This document shows positions 1 through 5,811 of a stretch of 5,811 nt of DNA, in pieces. Origin of the DNA: Gammaproteobacteria bacterium (lineage in GTDB: Bacteria > Pseudomonadota > Gammaproteobacteria > Steroidobacterales > Rariloculaceae). The stretch lies in contig SMWC01000090.1 of the NCBI GenBank assembly GCA_004357505.1, forward strand, positions 1 through 5,811, given 5' to 3'. The first letter of the stretch is position 1; each line of letters begins with the position of its first letter. Below the pieces are notes generated by a model. It did not search any database. It saw only the letters and a list, made by a program, of their open reading frames with translations, and had not been told where the DNA came from. Made by a program: the position numbers and the translations under genes.

Positions 1-90
1 GAGGAGTAGCAGTGTGACGAAAGAGGCGGAAGCAAACTGTCCATTACCTAGGTGCGATCGCGTCGTTGCGATCGTTGAACCGTTCATTAC
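1..90 (+). other. Leader upstream of the AGPS gene, possible end of an upstream gene
   Basis: No gene can be identified here. One frame stays open from the left edge to a TGA at 92-94, which overlaps the ATG at 91-93 as ATGA. This could be the last 30 codons of an upstream gene translationally coupled to the AGPS gene, but the stretch is too short to recognise or to separate from chance. The other two frames stop at once (TAG at 7-9, TGA at 15-17), so the previous gene could also end there. The eight bases TGCGATCG occur twice (53-60 and 67-74), the first within the palindrome GCGATCGC. I see no convincing -35/-10 promoter and no Shine-Dalgarno sequence just before position 91. Confidence 0.3.
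76..86. repeat. Short inverted repeat next to the AGPS start codon
   Basis: TGAAC and GTTCA form a perfect 5-base inverted repeat around a single C, ending four bases before the ATG at 91. It lies where a ribosome binding site would be expected, and none is visible. It could be half of an operator or a small RNA hairpin, but an 11-base near-palindrome also arises by chance. No known regulator site is matched. Confidence 0.25.
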
Positions 91-1956
91 ATGATGGCGC
101 AAAACAATTTAAATCGTGTTACGCGGGCCGAATTGCCGGATGGCGCCGCGCTCGTCTCGGATGACGTCCGTGAGCGCATTATTCCAGGCGCACCACCCTG
201 CCACGACGGAGACGAAGAAAGCCCGGATGTTTGGGGCTTTCGCGACTCTGGCTTTACCACGGGACCGAACGGCCAGGTCATGCTTGCCGGATCGCGCTAC
301 GCGTTGAGCGGGACCGAACTGCCCGATCTTTTGCCTTGGGTTCGCGGCGTCCTCGGCGTCGACTTTGACCTCGAAGACACACACGATTCGGCGTACCCGC
401 CGGAGGTGCCACCGCCGCTGGAGAACGGCGCTTTCCTGGAAGAGGCACGCAGTATTCTGCACCAGGGGGCCCTGTCCGCTGACGACGAGACCCGCCTGCG
501 TCACGGCCACGGACACACGTTGGACGAGATGTACGCCATCAAGTACGGGATGCTCGAACGCGTGCCCGACCTGGTCGTGTACCCGAGCGAGGAGTCACAG
601 GTTGTTGCGCTGATAGCGGCTGCAGTTCGTCATGACGTGTGCCTTGTCCCCTTCGGCGGTGGCACCAATGTCACTGAGTCGGTGCGCTGTCCAACAGCAG
701 AGCAACGGATGATTGTCTCGATGGATATGAGCCGGCTGAACCGCATACTCTGGATCGATCCTACAAACTTGATGGCCTGCATCCAGGCGGGAGCGGTAGG
801 GCGCCATATCGAAGAGCAACTCGCCGAACACGGCTTCACCCTGGGTCACGAGCCGGACAGCATTGAGTTCTCGACGCTGGGCGGGTGGATCGCTACCCAC
901 GCCAGCGGCATGAAAAAAAATCGCTACGGCAACATTGAAGACATCGTGCTCGACGTGCACATGGCCACCGCACATGGCGAATTGTCGCGCTCAGCCGTGG
1001 CGCCACGCGAGTCGGTCGGCCTCGATGTCAGGCGCTGGGTCTTCGGCTCCGAGGGAAACTTTGGGATCATTACCCACGCGGTGGTCAAGATCTTTCCGCT
1101 GCCTGAAGTCCAGCGCTACGATTCGCTGCTCTTTCCTGACTTCGCGCAGGGCGTCTCGTTTATGTACGATCTCATGCGCGAGACCAACCCCCCGGCCAGC
1201 GTGCGCCTCGCGGACAATTTGCAGTTTCAGCTGAGCCAGACCCTCAAAGCGAAAGCGCAGGGTCTGAAGGCGCTCAAGCGGCAGGCGGAGAAGTTCGTCG
1301 TTATCAAATTGCGCAGCTTCAAACCTGAGCGCATGGTGGCCTGCACGCTGCTCTACGAGGGGTCCCGCAGCGATGTCGCCGGGCAGGAGGCCGCGGTGCA
1401 GCGGATCGCTCGCCGCTATGGCGGCCTTCGCGCGGGCGCGGAGAATGGCCGGCGTGGCTATCAACTGACCTTCGGTATCGCCTACATTCGCGATTTCATG
1501 ATGCTGCACTACATCCTCGGCGAGTCGTTCGAGACGTCGGTGCCGTGGAGTCAAGCGTTGTCGCTGTGCGATAACGTGAAGCGCAGAATCGAGCAAGAAT
1601 ATGCGTCACGTGGACTTCCGGGGAAGCCCTTCATCAGCGCCCGGATGACGCAGGTCTATCAAACCGGTGTCTGCATCTATTTCTATTTTGCTTTCTATCA
1701 CAAGGGCCTGGAAAACCCACGGCAGGTATTCGCCGAGCTTGAACATATCGCCAGGGATGAAATTTTGCGCTCCGGCGGGTCGTTGTCGCACCATCACGGT
1801 ATCGGTAAGCACCGTCGCAATTTTCTACCGCAAATCATGTCGGCGACCGCGCTCGAGTGGAGCGCTGAAGTCAAGCGGGCTATCGACCCCTCCAACGTCT
1901 TCGGCGCCGGCAATCAGAAACCAGAAACCGATTCGTCGGTGCGTTCACAAGTCTGA
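91..1956 (+). CDS. Alkyldihydroxyacetonephosphate synthase (AGPS type), FAD enzyme
   Basis: Predicted to exchange the acyl chain of 1-acyl-DHAP for a fatty alcohol, giving 1-alkyl-DHAP, the step that makes the ether bond. The 621-residue protein follows human AGPS almost throughout from about residue 47 (VWGFRDSGF). It has the FAD-binding PCMH-type fold, with the phosphate-binding stretch PFGGGTNVTESVRCP at 187-201, HEPDSIEFSTLGGW at 253-266, ASGMKKNRYGNIED at 271-284 and GSEGNFGIITHA at 319-330. In the cap domain, PASVRL holds Arg372, which matches the arginine altered in human RCDP3 (R419). The CIYFYFAF stretch (528-535) holds the active-site tyrosine of the family, and SLSHHHGIGK (564-573) the essential histidines. 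No signal peptide or membrane helix is seen, so it probably acts at the cytoplasmic face of the membrane. The first 46 residues match nothing I recognise. ATG occurs at 91 and again at 94, with no Shine-Dalgarno sequence, so the start is the weak point. A glycolate oxidase or D-lactate dehydrogenase is unlikely given the AGPS-specific motifs. Confidence 0.93.
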   Translation: MMAQNNLNRVTRAELPDGAALVSDDVRERIIPGAPPCHDGDEESPDVWGFRDSGFTTGPNGQVMLAGSRYALSGTELPDLLPWVRGVLGVDFDLEDTHDSAYPPEVPPPLENGAFLEEARSILHQGALSADDETRLRHGHGHTLDEMYAIKYGMLERVPDLVVYPSEESQVVALIAAAVRHDVCLVPFGGGTNVTESVRCPTAEQRMIVSMDMSRLNRILWIDPTNLMACIQAGAVGRHIEEQLAEHGFTLGHEPDSIEFSTLGGWIATHASGMKKNRYGNIEDIVLDVHMATAHGELSRSAVAPRESVGLDVRRWVFGSEGNFGIITHAVVKIFPLPEVQRYDSLLFPDFAQGVSFMYDLMRETNPPASVRLADNLQFQLSQTLKAKAQGLKALKRQAEKFVVIKLRSFKPERMVACTLLYEGSRSDVAGQEAAVQRIARRYGGLRAGAENGRRGYQLTFGIAYIRDFMMLHYILGESFETSVPWSQALSLCDNVKRRIEQEYASRGLPGKPFISARMTQVYQTGVCIYFYFAFYHKGLENPRQVFAELEHIARDEILRSGGSLSHHHGIGKHRRNFLPQIMSATALEWSAEVKRAIDPSNVFGAGNQKPETDSSVRSQV

Positions 1957-1961
1957 TCGTC

Positions 1962-1965
1962 AGGA
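1962..1965 (+). promoter_or_regulatory. Ribosome binding site of the FAR-DHAPAT gene
   Basis: AGGA lies six bases before the ATG at 1972, within the 15-base gap that follows the AGPS stop codon. It supports this start and translation of the two genes from one message. There is no room for a terminator between them. Confidence 0.6.
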
Positions 1966-1971
1966 TTACGA

Positions 1972-4326
1972 ATGAGTACGAATACGAAGACGGGGCGAGT
2001 GTACCTGCTGACGGGCGTTACGGGATTTCTGGGCAAAGTCCTGCTCGAGGAGTTACTGCGCCAGCACGAGGAGATGGGGGTCGAGAAAGTGTATGTCTTG
2101 ATCCGCCGGCGGGGGGCCCTGTCGGCCGAAGCGCGCTTTTGGCAGGAGGTGGTGCCTTCGAAGTGCTTCTCAAACCTGCCCCCGGACTGGAGCGGCGAGG
2201 TAGCGGTCGTAGAGGGCGAGCTCGAGCAACCCGGCCTCGACCTCGACCAGGCGACGCGCGACGAAATCACGGGGCGAGTCACTCATTTGCTGCACGTCGC
2301 AGCGTCGATTTCCTTCAACCTGGAGTTATCAGAGGCCGCCCGTTCGAATATTGCGGCGAGCCTGAATATGATGGAGCTGGCGCAGTCCTGCTCGCAGTTA
2401 CAGAAGTTCGTGTATGTCTCGACGGCTTACGTGACGCCGCATCCGGGCGAAGGCTTGGCCATCGACGAACAACTTGCGCCCCTGCCGCAGCCCGCCGGGG
2501 AGATCTACGACACGATTCTCGACGGCACCGCGGTCGCGCGCGACCTGCTCGCACAATCCGGGCACACCAATACCTACACCCTGACAAAGTCCTTGGCCGA
2601 GCACCTGCTGGTAACGCGGCGCGGCGCCGTGCCGCTCTCGATCGTGCGTCCGAGTATTATCGCGGCAAGTTGGCGATACCCGTTTCCCGGGTGGATCGAT
2701 AGCACTGCGGGCTTCGCTTCCTTTGTGATCCTGATGGGCCTGGGCCATCTGCGAGCCGTAGCGTCCAAGCCTGACGCGATGGTCGACGTGATCCCGGTGG
2801 ACGATGTGACGCAATGCCTGCTGCACGCGTGCCATACGACCGCCGATGCTGACGTGCAACCGGATATTCGTTACGCGGTCGCAGGAGCGGAGAACTGTAT
2901 TAGTGTTCTGGAGTGCTGTCAGCGCATCCAGGAATTCTTTTCCATCCATCGCATCGAGCGGTTGCCGGTGCTGCGCTACCTGGGGCCACACGGACTGCGC
3001 TTCAGTCTCGCCCATGCGCTGTACCACCGCCTGCCGATTGCGCTGGCCGGATTTCGCGGGACGCGCCGCGCGCGTCGTGCCGGAGTCCAGCTCCTGACAC
3101 GGCTAACGTACGTGAACGAAGCGTTTCCGTACTTCGCGCAGACCTTCAATTTTCGTGCGGCGCGGCCCCGTGAAGATTCGTTCGATCCACGTACCTACGT
3201 CACGACAATAAGCCGCGGGCTGTATCGCCACATTCTCGGCCGCGACGACACGCAATGGTTGCTGACCGGACGGCAACACCAGGGTAACGGCGGTGACGCG
3301 CGCTGGGCGCGCCGGCAGCCGCATGGCACGGCCACGATTCGCTTCAGCGCATGGCTGGTTACCAAGGTGTTGCGGCGTTGCTGCGAGAGTGTGACGGTGG
3401 ATATCCCGTCCTTCGAGGCGGCGCGACGTGCCGCACAGGATGGTCGCCCGCTTGTCATACTGCCGTCGCATCGCAGCTACTTCGATTTCGTGCTCTGTAC
3501 CTATCTGTTCTTTGCACGGCCCGATCTTCGTATCCCTATTCCGCATATTGCTGCCGCTATTGAATTTGGACACATCCCCATTCTCGGGCGGCTACTCCGC
3601 TCGCTGCACGCCTTCTACGTGCAACGTGGAGAAGGGCGCGAACAAAAAGAACTCACGAGCGAAATTCACAGGATGATTAGCGAAGGCAAGGCCATCGAGT
3701 TTTTTATCGAGGGGACGCGCAGTCGTTCGCGCGAATTTCTCGCGCCCAAGCGCGGCCTGTTACGCAGCATCCAGGCGACCGGCGAGACATGTCTGCTGCT
3801 GCCTATCGGTTTTTCCTACGATCGCGTGCCCGAAGAGGCGGCCTTCGCCCTGGAGTTGGCGGGAGCGCCGACGCCGAAGATGCGGTTGCGCTCGCTCCTC
3901 ACGTGGACACTGCGCGTATTCCGCGGTCAGATTGACATTGGTCGTGTTCACATCGCTTGTGGCGCGCCGGTCCTGATGGACCGCGAGAGCGACGTTCACG
4001 CGGTCAGTCAGGAGGTGATTGAACGGATGCAAAGCGCGACCGTCTCGACCACGTTTCACCTGCGGGGCTTCCTCGATAAACACCCCATCGAAGGGATCGA
4101 CGTCGATTGGCTGCGAAGCGCAATCGAGCAGCGGGGGGGGCGTGTGCTTGAGAGCGACTTGAGCATACCGGACGATCTCGACCCACTCATCGCCGCCACG
4201 CTTAGCCACCAGTTCGCGCACCTCTTCGCGGGAGAAGTTGCGCCCGACGGACCCATTGGGCGATTGATTCGGGAACTACTCAATCCGGGCACCGAGCAAC
4301 TCAATGGCAAGCAACGGGTGGCCTGA
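1972..4326 (+). CDS. Fatty acyl-CoA reductase fused to DHAP acyltransferase
   Basis: A 784-residue two-enzyme protein. Residues 1 to about 420 are an alcohol-forming acyl-CoA reductase of the FAR1/male-sterility type, an extended SDR. The NADP(H) Rossmann motif TGVTGFLG is at 14-21, FVYVSTAYV at 146-154, the catalytic YxxxK at Tyr202-Lys206, and the FAR signature VRPSIIAASW...PFPGWID at 225-243. The short FAR C-terminal domain covers about 375-420. Residues about 450-784 are an acyltransferase of the GNPAT/PlsB group: HRSYFD with His500 and Asp505 (HX4D), the substrate-binding block FFIEGTRSRS at 577-586, and LLLPIGFSYD at 608-617. LPSHRSYFDF and EGTRSRS match GNPAT better than PlsB, so DHAP is the likely acceptor. 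The region after the catalytic domain is much shorter than in human GNPAT (about 95 residues). The fusion would supply both AGPS substrates, fatty alcohol and acyl-DHAP, from acyl-CoA. It starts 15 bases after the AGPS gene with a good AGGA site, so the two are almost certainly one operon. Glycerol-3-phosphate as acceptor cannot be excluded from sequence. Confidence 0.92.
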   Translation: MSTNTKTGRVYLLTGVTGFLGKVLLEELLRQHEEMGVEKVYVLIRRRGALSAEARFWQEVVPSKCFSNLPPDWSGEVAVVEGELEQPGLDLDQATRDEITGRVTHLLHVAASISFNLELSEAARSNIAASLNMMELAQSCSQLQKFVYVSTAYVTPHPGEGLAIDEQLAPLPQPAGEIYDTILDGTAVARDLLAQSGHTNTYTLTKSLAEHLLVTRRGAVPLSIVRPSIIAASWRYPFPGWIDSTAGFASFVILMGLGHLRAVASKPDAMVDVIPVDDVTQCLLHACHTTADADVQPDIRYAVAGAENCISVLECCQRIQEFFSIHRIERLPVLRYLGPHGLRFSLAHALYHRLPIALAGFRGTRRARRAGVQLLTRLTYVNEAFPYFAQTFNFRAARPREDSFDPRTYVTTISRGLYRHILGRDDTQWLLTGRQHQGNGGDARWARRQPHGTATIRFSAWLVTKVLRRCCESVTVDIPSFEAARRAAQDGRPLVILPSHRSYFDFVLCTYLFFARPDLRIPIPHIAAAIEFGHIPILGRLLRSLHAFYVQRGEGREQKELTSEIHRMISEGKAIEFFIEGTRSRSREFLAPKRGLLRSIQATGETCLLLPIGFSYDRVPEEAAFALELAGAPTPKMRLRSLLTWTLRVFRGQIDIGRVHIACGAPVLMDRESDVHAVSQEVIERMQSATVSTTFHLRGFLDKHPIEGIDVDWLRSAIEQRGGRVLESDLSIPDDLDPLIAATLSHQFAHLFAGEVAPDGPIGRLIRELLNPGTEQLNGKQRVA

Positions 4327-4376
4327 ATCACCGGGCGCAAGGCGCGGGGTGGTGCGTACCCCGGCTGTGCGGGGGC

Positions 4377-4385
4377 TGCTATCAT
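4377..4385 (+). promoter_or_regulatory. Possible extended -10 promoter for pcnB
   Basis: TGCTATCAT is an extended -10 element (TGn plus TATCAT, one mismatch to TATAAT). Seventeen bases upstream the sequence is TACCCC (4357-4362), a poor -35, which extended -10 promoters tolerate. Transcription would begin near 4392, about 30 bases before the TTG at 4421. This would give pcnB its own message, independent of the ether lipid genes. It rests on one motif only. Confidence 0.4.
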
Positions 4386-4410
4386 ACGGACGCATTTTCT
4401 TTTGCCAAGC

Positions 4411-4414
4411 GGAA
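4411..4414 (+). promoter_or_regulatory. Possible ribosome binding site for the TTG start of pcnB
   Basis: GGAA lies six bases before the in-frame TTG at 4421. The match to the Shine-Dalgarno consensus is partial but well spaced. It is one of the reasons for preferring 4421 over the upstream ATG at 4304, whose only candidate is GAG at 4294-4296. Confidence 0.35.
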
Positions 4415-4420
4415 TTTCTT

Positions 4421-5737
4421 TTGAAAAATAGCGGGAACCCGGGGTTTACAGCGCCAAGAGTTATCGCCCGCGCCGCCCACAACGTCTCGCGGGACGAAAT
4501 TTCCAAGAGCGCTCTTAAGGTCCTGTATCGGTTGCACAAGGCAGGGTATCAGGCGTTCCTGGTGGGTGGTGGTGTGCGCGATGCCATGTTGGAGCTGCAC
4601 CCCAAGGACTTCGATATTGCGACCAACGCGACGCCGGAGGAGGTGCGTGCGTTGTTCGGCAATTGTCGGCTGATCGGGCGGCGCTTTCGGCTCGCCCACG
4701 TTCGCTTTGGCCGCGAGATCATAGAAGTCGCAACCTTTCGCGCTGCCGCCAACCATGCTGACGACGATTCTGAACACGACCATGCGGGCCGAATCATCCG
4801 CGATAATGTCTATGGCACCATCGATGAGGATGTCTGGCGCCGCGATTTCACTTGCAATGCGCTGTACTACAATATTGCCGATTTCAGTATCTGGGACTAT
4901 GTCGACGGTTTCGAGGATGTTAAGCGACGTCGCCTGGTAATGATTGGTGACCCGGCGCAGCGCCTACGCGAGGATCCCGTGCGCATGCTCCGTGCGGTGC
5001 GTTTCGCGGCAAAACTGAATTTCACCATCGATGCCAGCGTTGTTGATGCCATGCGCGGCCTGACGGGTCTGCTGGCCAACGTTCCTGCGGCGCGGCTGTT
5101 TGATGAATTCCAGAAGTTGTTCCAATCAGGATTCGCGGAGCGTACCTTCGATTTATTGCGTGAGCATCGTTTATTCGGCGAGTTGTTTCCTGCAACAGAA
5201 CAAGAATTGTCGCGGGACGAGAACTTCATGGCTTTCGTCCGCGCTGCTTTGCAGAATACAGATCGGCGTGTATCCGAAGACAAATCGGTGACGCCAATGT
5301 TCCTGCTCGGCGTCTTTCTCTGGGTGCCGATTAAAAATCTTGCAGCGAGCAAGCGTTCGGAGGAAAAAATGTCCGAGTCGCAGTCACTGGCGCTGGCGTC
5401 GTTCGACATCGTTGCGCAGCAGCAGCATCGCATATCACTGCCACGGCGATTCACGATACCCATGAGGGAAATGCTCGCACTACAGCCACGTTTCGAGTTT
5501 GTACGCGGACGCAGAGCGATGAACCTGCTCGAGCATCGTCGCTTTCGTGCGGCATACGATTTCATGTTACTACAGTCCGAGGCTGGACATATCGATGCAG
5601 AACTCGCCAGGTTCTGGACTGACGTTCAGAATCAATCGACTTCCGAACGGGAGGTGAGTTTTCAGATGCAGGCACAACCGGGCAAGAAGCGTCGACCGCG
5701 GCGCCGGCGGCGGCGACAATCGTCGCAGGAATCGTGA
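4421..5737 (+). CDS. pcnB: Poly(A) polymerase I (PcnB)
   Basis: Adds A tails to RNA 3' ends from ATP, marking RNAs for exonuclease decay, in the cytoplasm. It belongs to the class II nucleotidyltransferases. Numbering from the TTG at 4421 (438 residues), the sequence shows LVGGGVRD at 47-54, the metal-binding DFD at 63-65, the bacterial PAP signature IGRRFRLAHV at 85-94, EVATFR at 102-107 with the probable third carboxylate, RRDFTCNALYY at 140-150, and REDPVRMLRAVRFAAK at 183-198. The Lys/Arg-rich tail near 422-432 is typical of PcnB and absent from CCA-adding enzymes. Start choice: similarity to E. coli PcnB begins at about PRVIAR, residue 12 here, so TTG 4421 leaves a short natural N-terminus and has GGAA six bases before it. 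The ATG at 4304 would give 477 residues, overlap the previous gene by 23 bases and add 39 residues resembling nothing known to me. GTG at 4349 and ATT at 4394 are also possible. folK follows 16 bases after the stop. Confidence 0.93.
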   Translation: MKNSGNPGFTAPRVIARAAHNVSRDEISKSALKVLYRLHKAGYQAFLVGGGVRDAMLELHPKDFDIATNATPEEVRALFGNCRLIGRRFRLAHVRFGREIIEVATFRAAANHADDDSEHDHAGRIIRDNVYGTIDEDVWRRDFTCNALYYNIADFSIWDYVDGFEDVKRRRLVMIGDPAQRLREDPVRMLRAVRFAAKLNFTIDASVVDAMRGLTGLLANVPAARLFDEFQKLFQSGFAERTFDLLREHRLFGELFPATEQELSRDENFMAFVRAALQNTDRRVSEDKSVTPMFLLGVFLWVPIKNLAASKRSEEKMSESQSLALASFDIVAQQQHRISLPRRFTIPMREMLALQPRFEFVRGRRAMNLLEHRRFRAAYDFMLLQSEAGHIDAELARFWTDVQNQSTSEREVSFQMQAQPGKKRRPRRRRRRQSSQES

Positions 5738-5753
5738 TCGGCCACTGCGTTCG

Positions 5754-5811
5754 ATGACCGCGCATCCGCAAACCCACTGGTATCCGGCCTACGTTGGCCT
5801 GGGCAGCAATC
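5754..5811 (+). CDS. folK: HPPK (FolK), N-terminal fragment cut by the window edge
   Basis: The first 19 codons of a gene that continues past the right edge. The peptide ends in YVGLGSN, and the next codon begins with C, which fits the YxxLGSNL start of 6-hydroxymethyl-7,8-dihydropterin pyrophosphokinase. That enzyme transfers pyrophosphate from ATP to the pterin in folate synthesis. The call depends on this motif and on position: folK follows pcnB directly in E. coli and relatives. The ATG is 16 bases after the pcnB stop. No Shine-Dalgarno sequence is visible, so translation may be coupled to pcnB. The N-terminus is about ten residues longer than in E. coli FolK. Only the start can be judged here. 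Confidence 0.8.
   Translation, partial: MTAHPQTHWYPAYVGLGSN

Noticed and set aside
913..920. Run of eight A as a slippage site
   Set aside because: It encodes the conserved MKKN of the AGPS family, so the run is explained by coding.
991..1596. Open frame of 201 codons on the - strand
   Set aside because: It is antisense to the AGPS gene across conserved regions and has no recognisable domain.
91..1956. Glycolate oxidase subunit GlcD or D-lactate dehydrogenase
   Set aside because: These share the FAD fold, but the protein has the AGPS-specific stretches HEPDSIEFSTLGGW, CIYFYFAF and SLSHHHGIGK and an N-terminal part like that of AGPS.
2398..3027. Open frame of 209 codons on the - strand, and a + strand frame at 2139-2702
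   Set aside because: Both overlap the FAR domain, which has strong motifs in its own frame. Neither shows a motif or a ribosome binding site of note.
4133..4140. Run of eight G as a phase-variation site or a frameshift error
   Set aside because: Similarity to GNPAT continues in the same frame on both sides, so no frameshift is present. A single short run is not enough to propose phase variation, although reads over it deserve checking.
4345..4363. Hairpin CGGGGT...ACCCCG after the fusion gene, as a terminator
   Set aside because: The stem is only six pairs and is not followed by a run of T. The T-rich stretch lies over 30 bases downstream.
4897..5565. Long open frame of 222 codons on the - strand
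   Set aside because: It lies wholly inside pcnB, whose family motifs are clear. The peptide is rich in Arg and Ser with no recognisable motif, typical of an antisense shadow in GC-rich coding DNA.
4421..5737. CCA-adding tRNA nucleotidyltransferase instead of poly(A) polymerase
   Set aside because: The IGRRFRLAHV signature, the basic C-terminal tail and the folK neighbour all point to PcnB.

Overview
The window looks like a piece of a proteobacterial chromosome, most likely from a gammaproteobacterium. The main reason is its right end, where a poly(A) polymerase gene (pcnB) is followed directly by the start of folK. That pair is adjacent in Escherichia coli and many other Gammaproteobacteria. 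The DNA is moderately GC-rich, densely coded and all on the + strand. I cannot fix the genus from the sequence.

Layout: positions 1-90 are a short leader, possibly with the end of an upstream gene. Positions 91-1956 encode an alkyl-DHAP synthase of the AGPS type. Fifteen bases later, 1972-4326 encodes a fusion of a fatty acyl-CoA reductase (FAR) with a dihydroxyacetone-phosphate acyltransferase (DHAPAT, GNPAT type). After about 95 bases that hold a plausible promoter comes pcnB (start uncertain, I prefer the TTG at 4421; stop at 5737). The first 19 codons of folK run off the right edge.

The first two genes are the point of interest. Together they carry the three activities that animals use in peroxisomes to begin ether lipid synthesis. 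The DHAPAT half would make acyl-DHAP from DHAP and acyl-CoA, the FAR half would reduce acyl-CoA to a fatty alcohol, and the AGPS would swap the acyl chain for the alcohol to give alkyl-DHAP with its ether bond. All three parts resemble the human proteins (AGPS, FAR1, GNPAT) closely in motifs and domain order. They differ from the anaerobic bacterial route, in which a PlsA-type reductase converts a finished ester lipid. The last reductase of the pathway (alkyl-DHAP to alkyl-glycerol-3-phosphate) is not in the window.

The two right-hand genes are housekeeping: pcnB adds 3' A tails that speed RNA decay, and folK makes 6-hydroxymethyl-dihydropterin pyrophosphate for folate. I see no tRNA, rRNA, CRISPR array, insertion sequence or clear intrinsic terminator.
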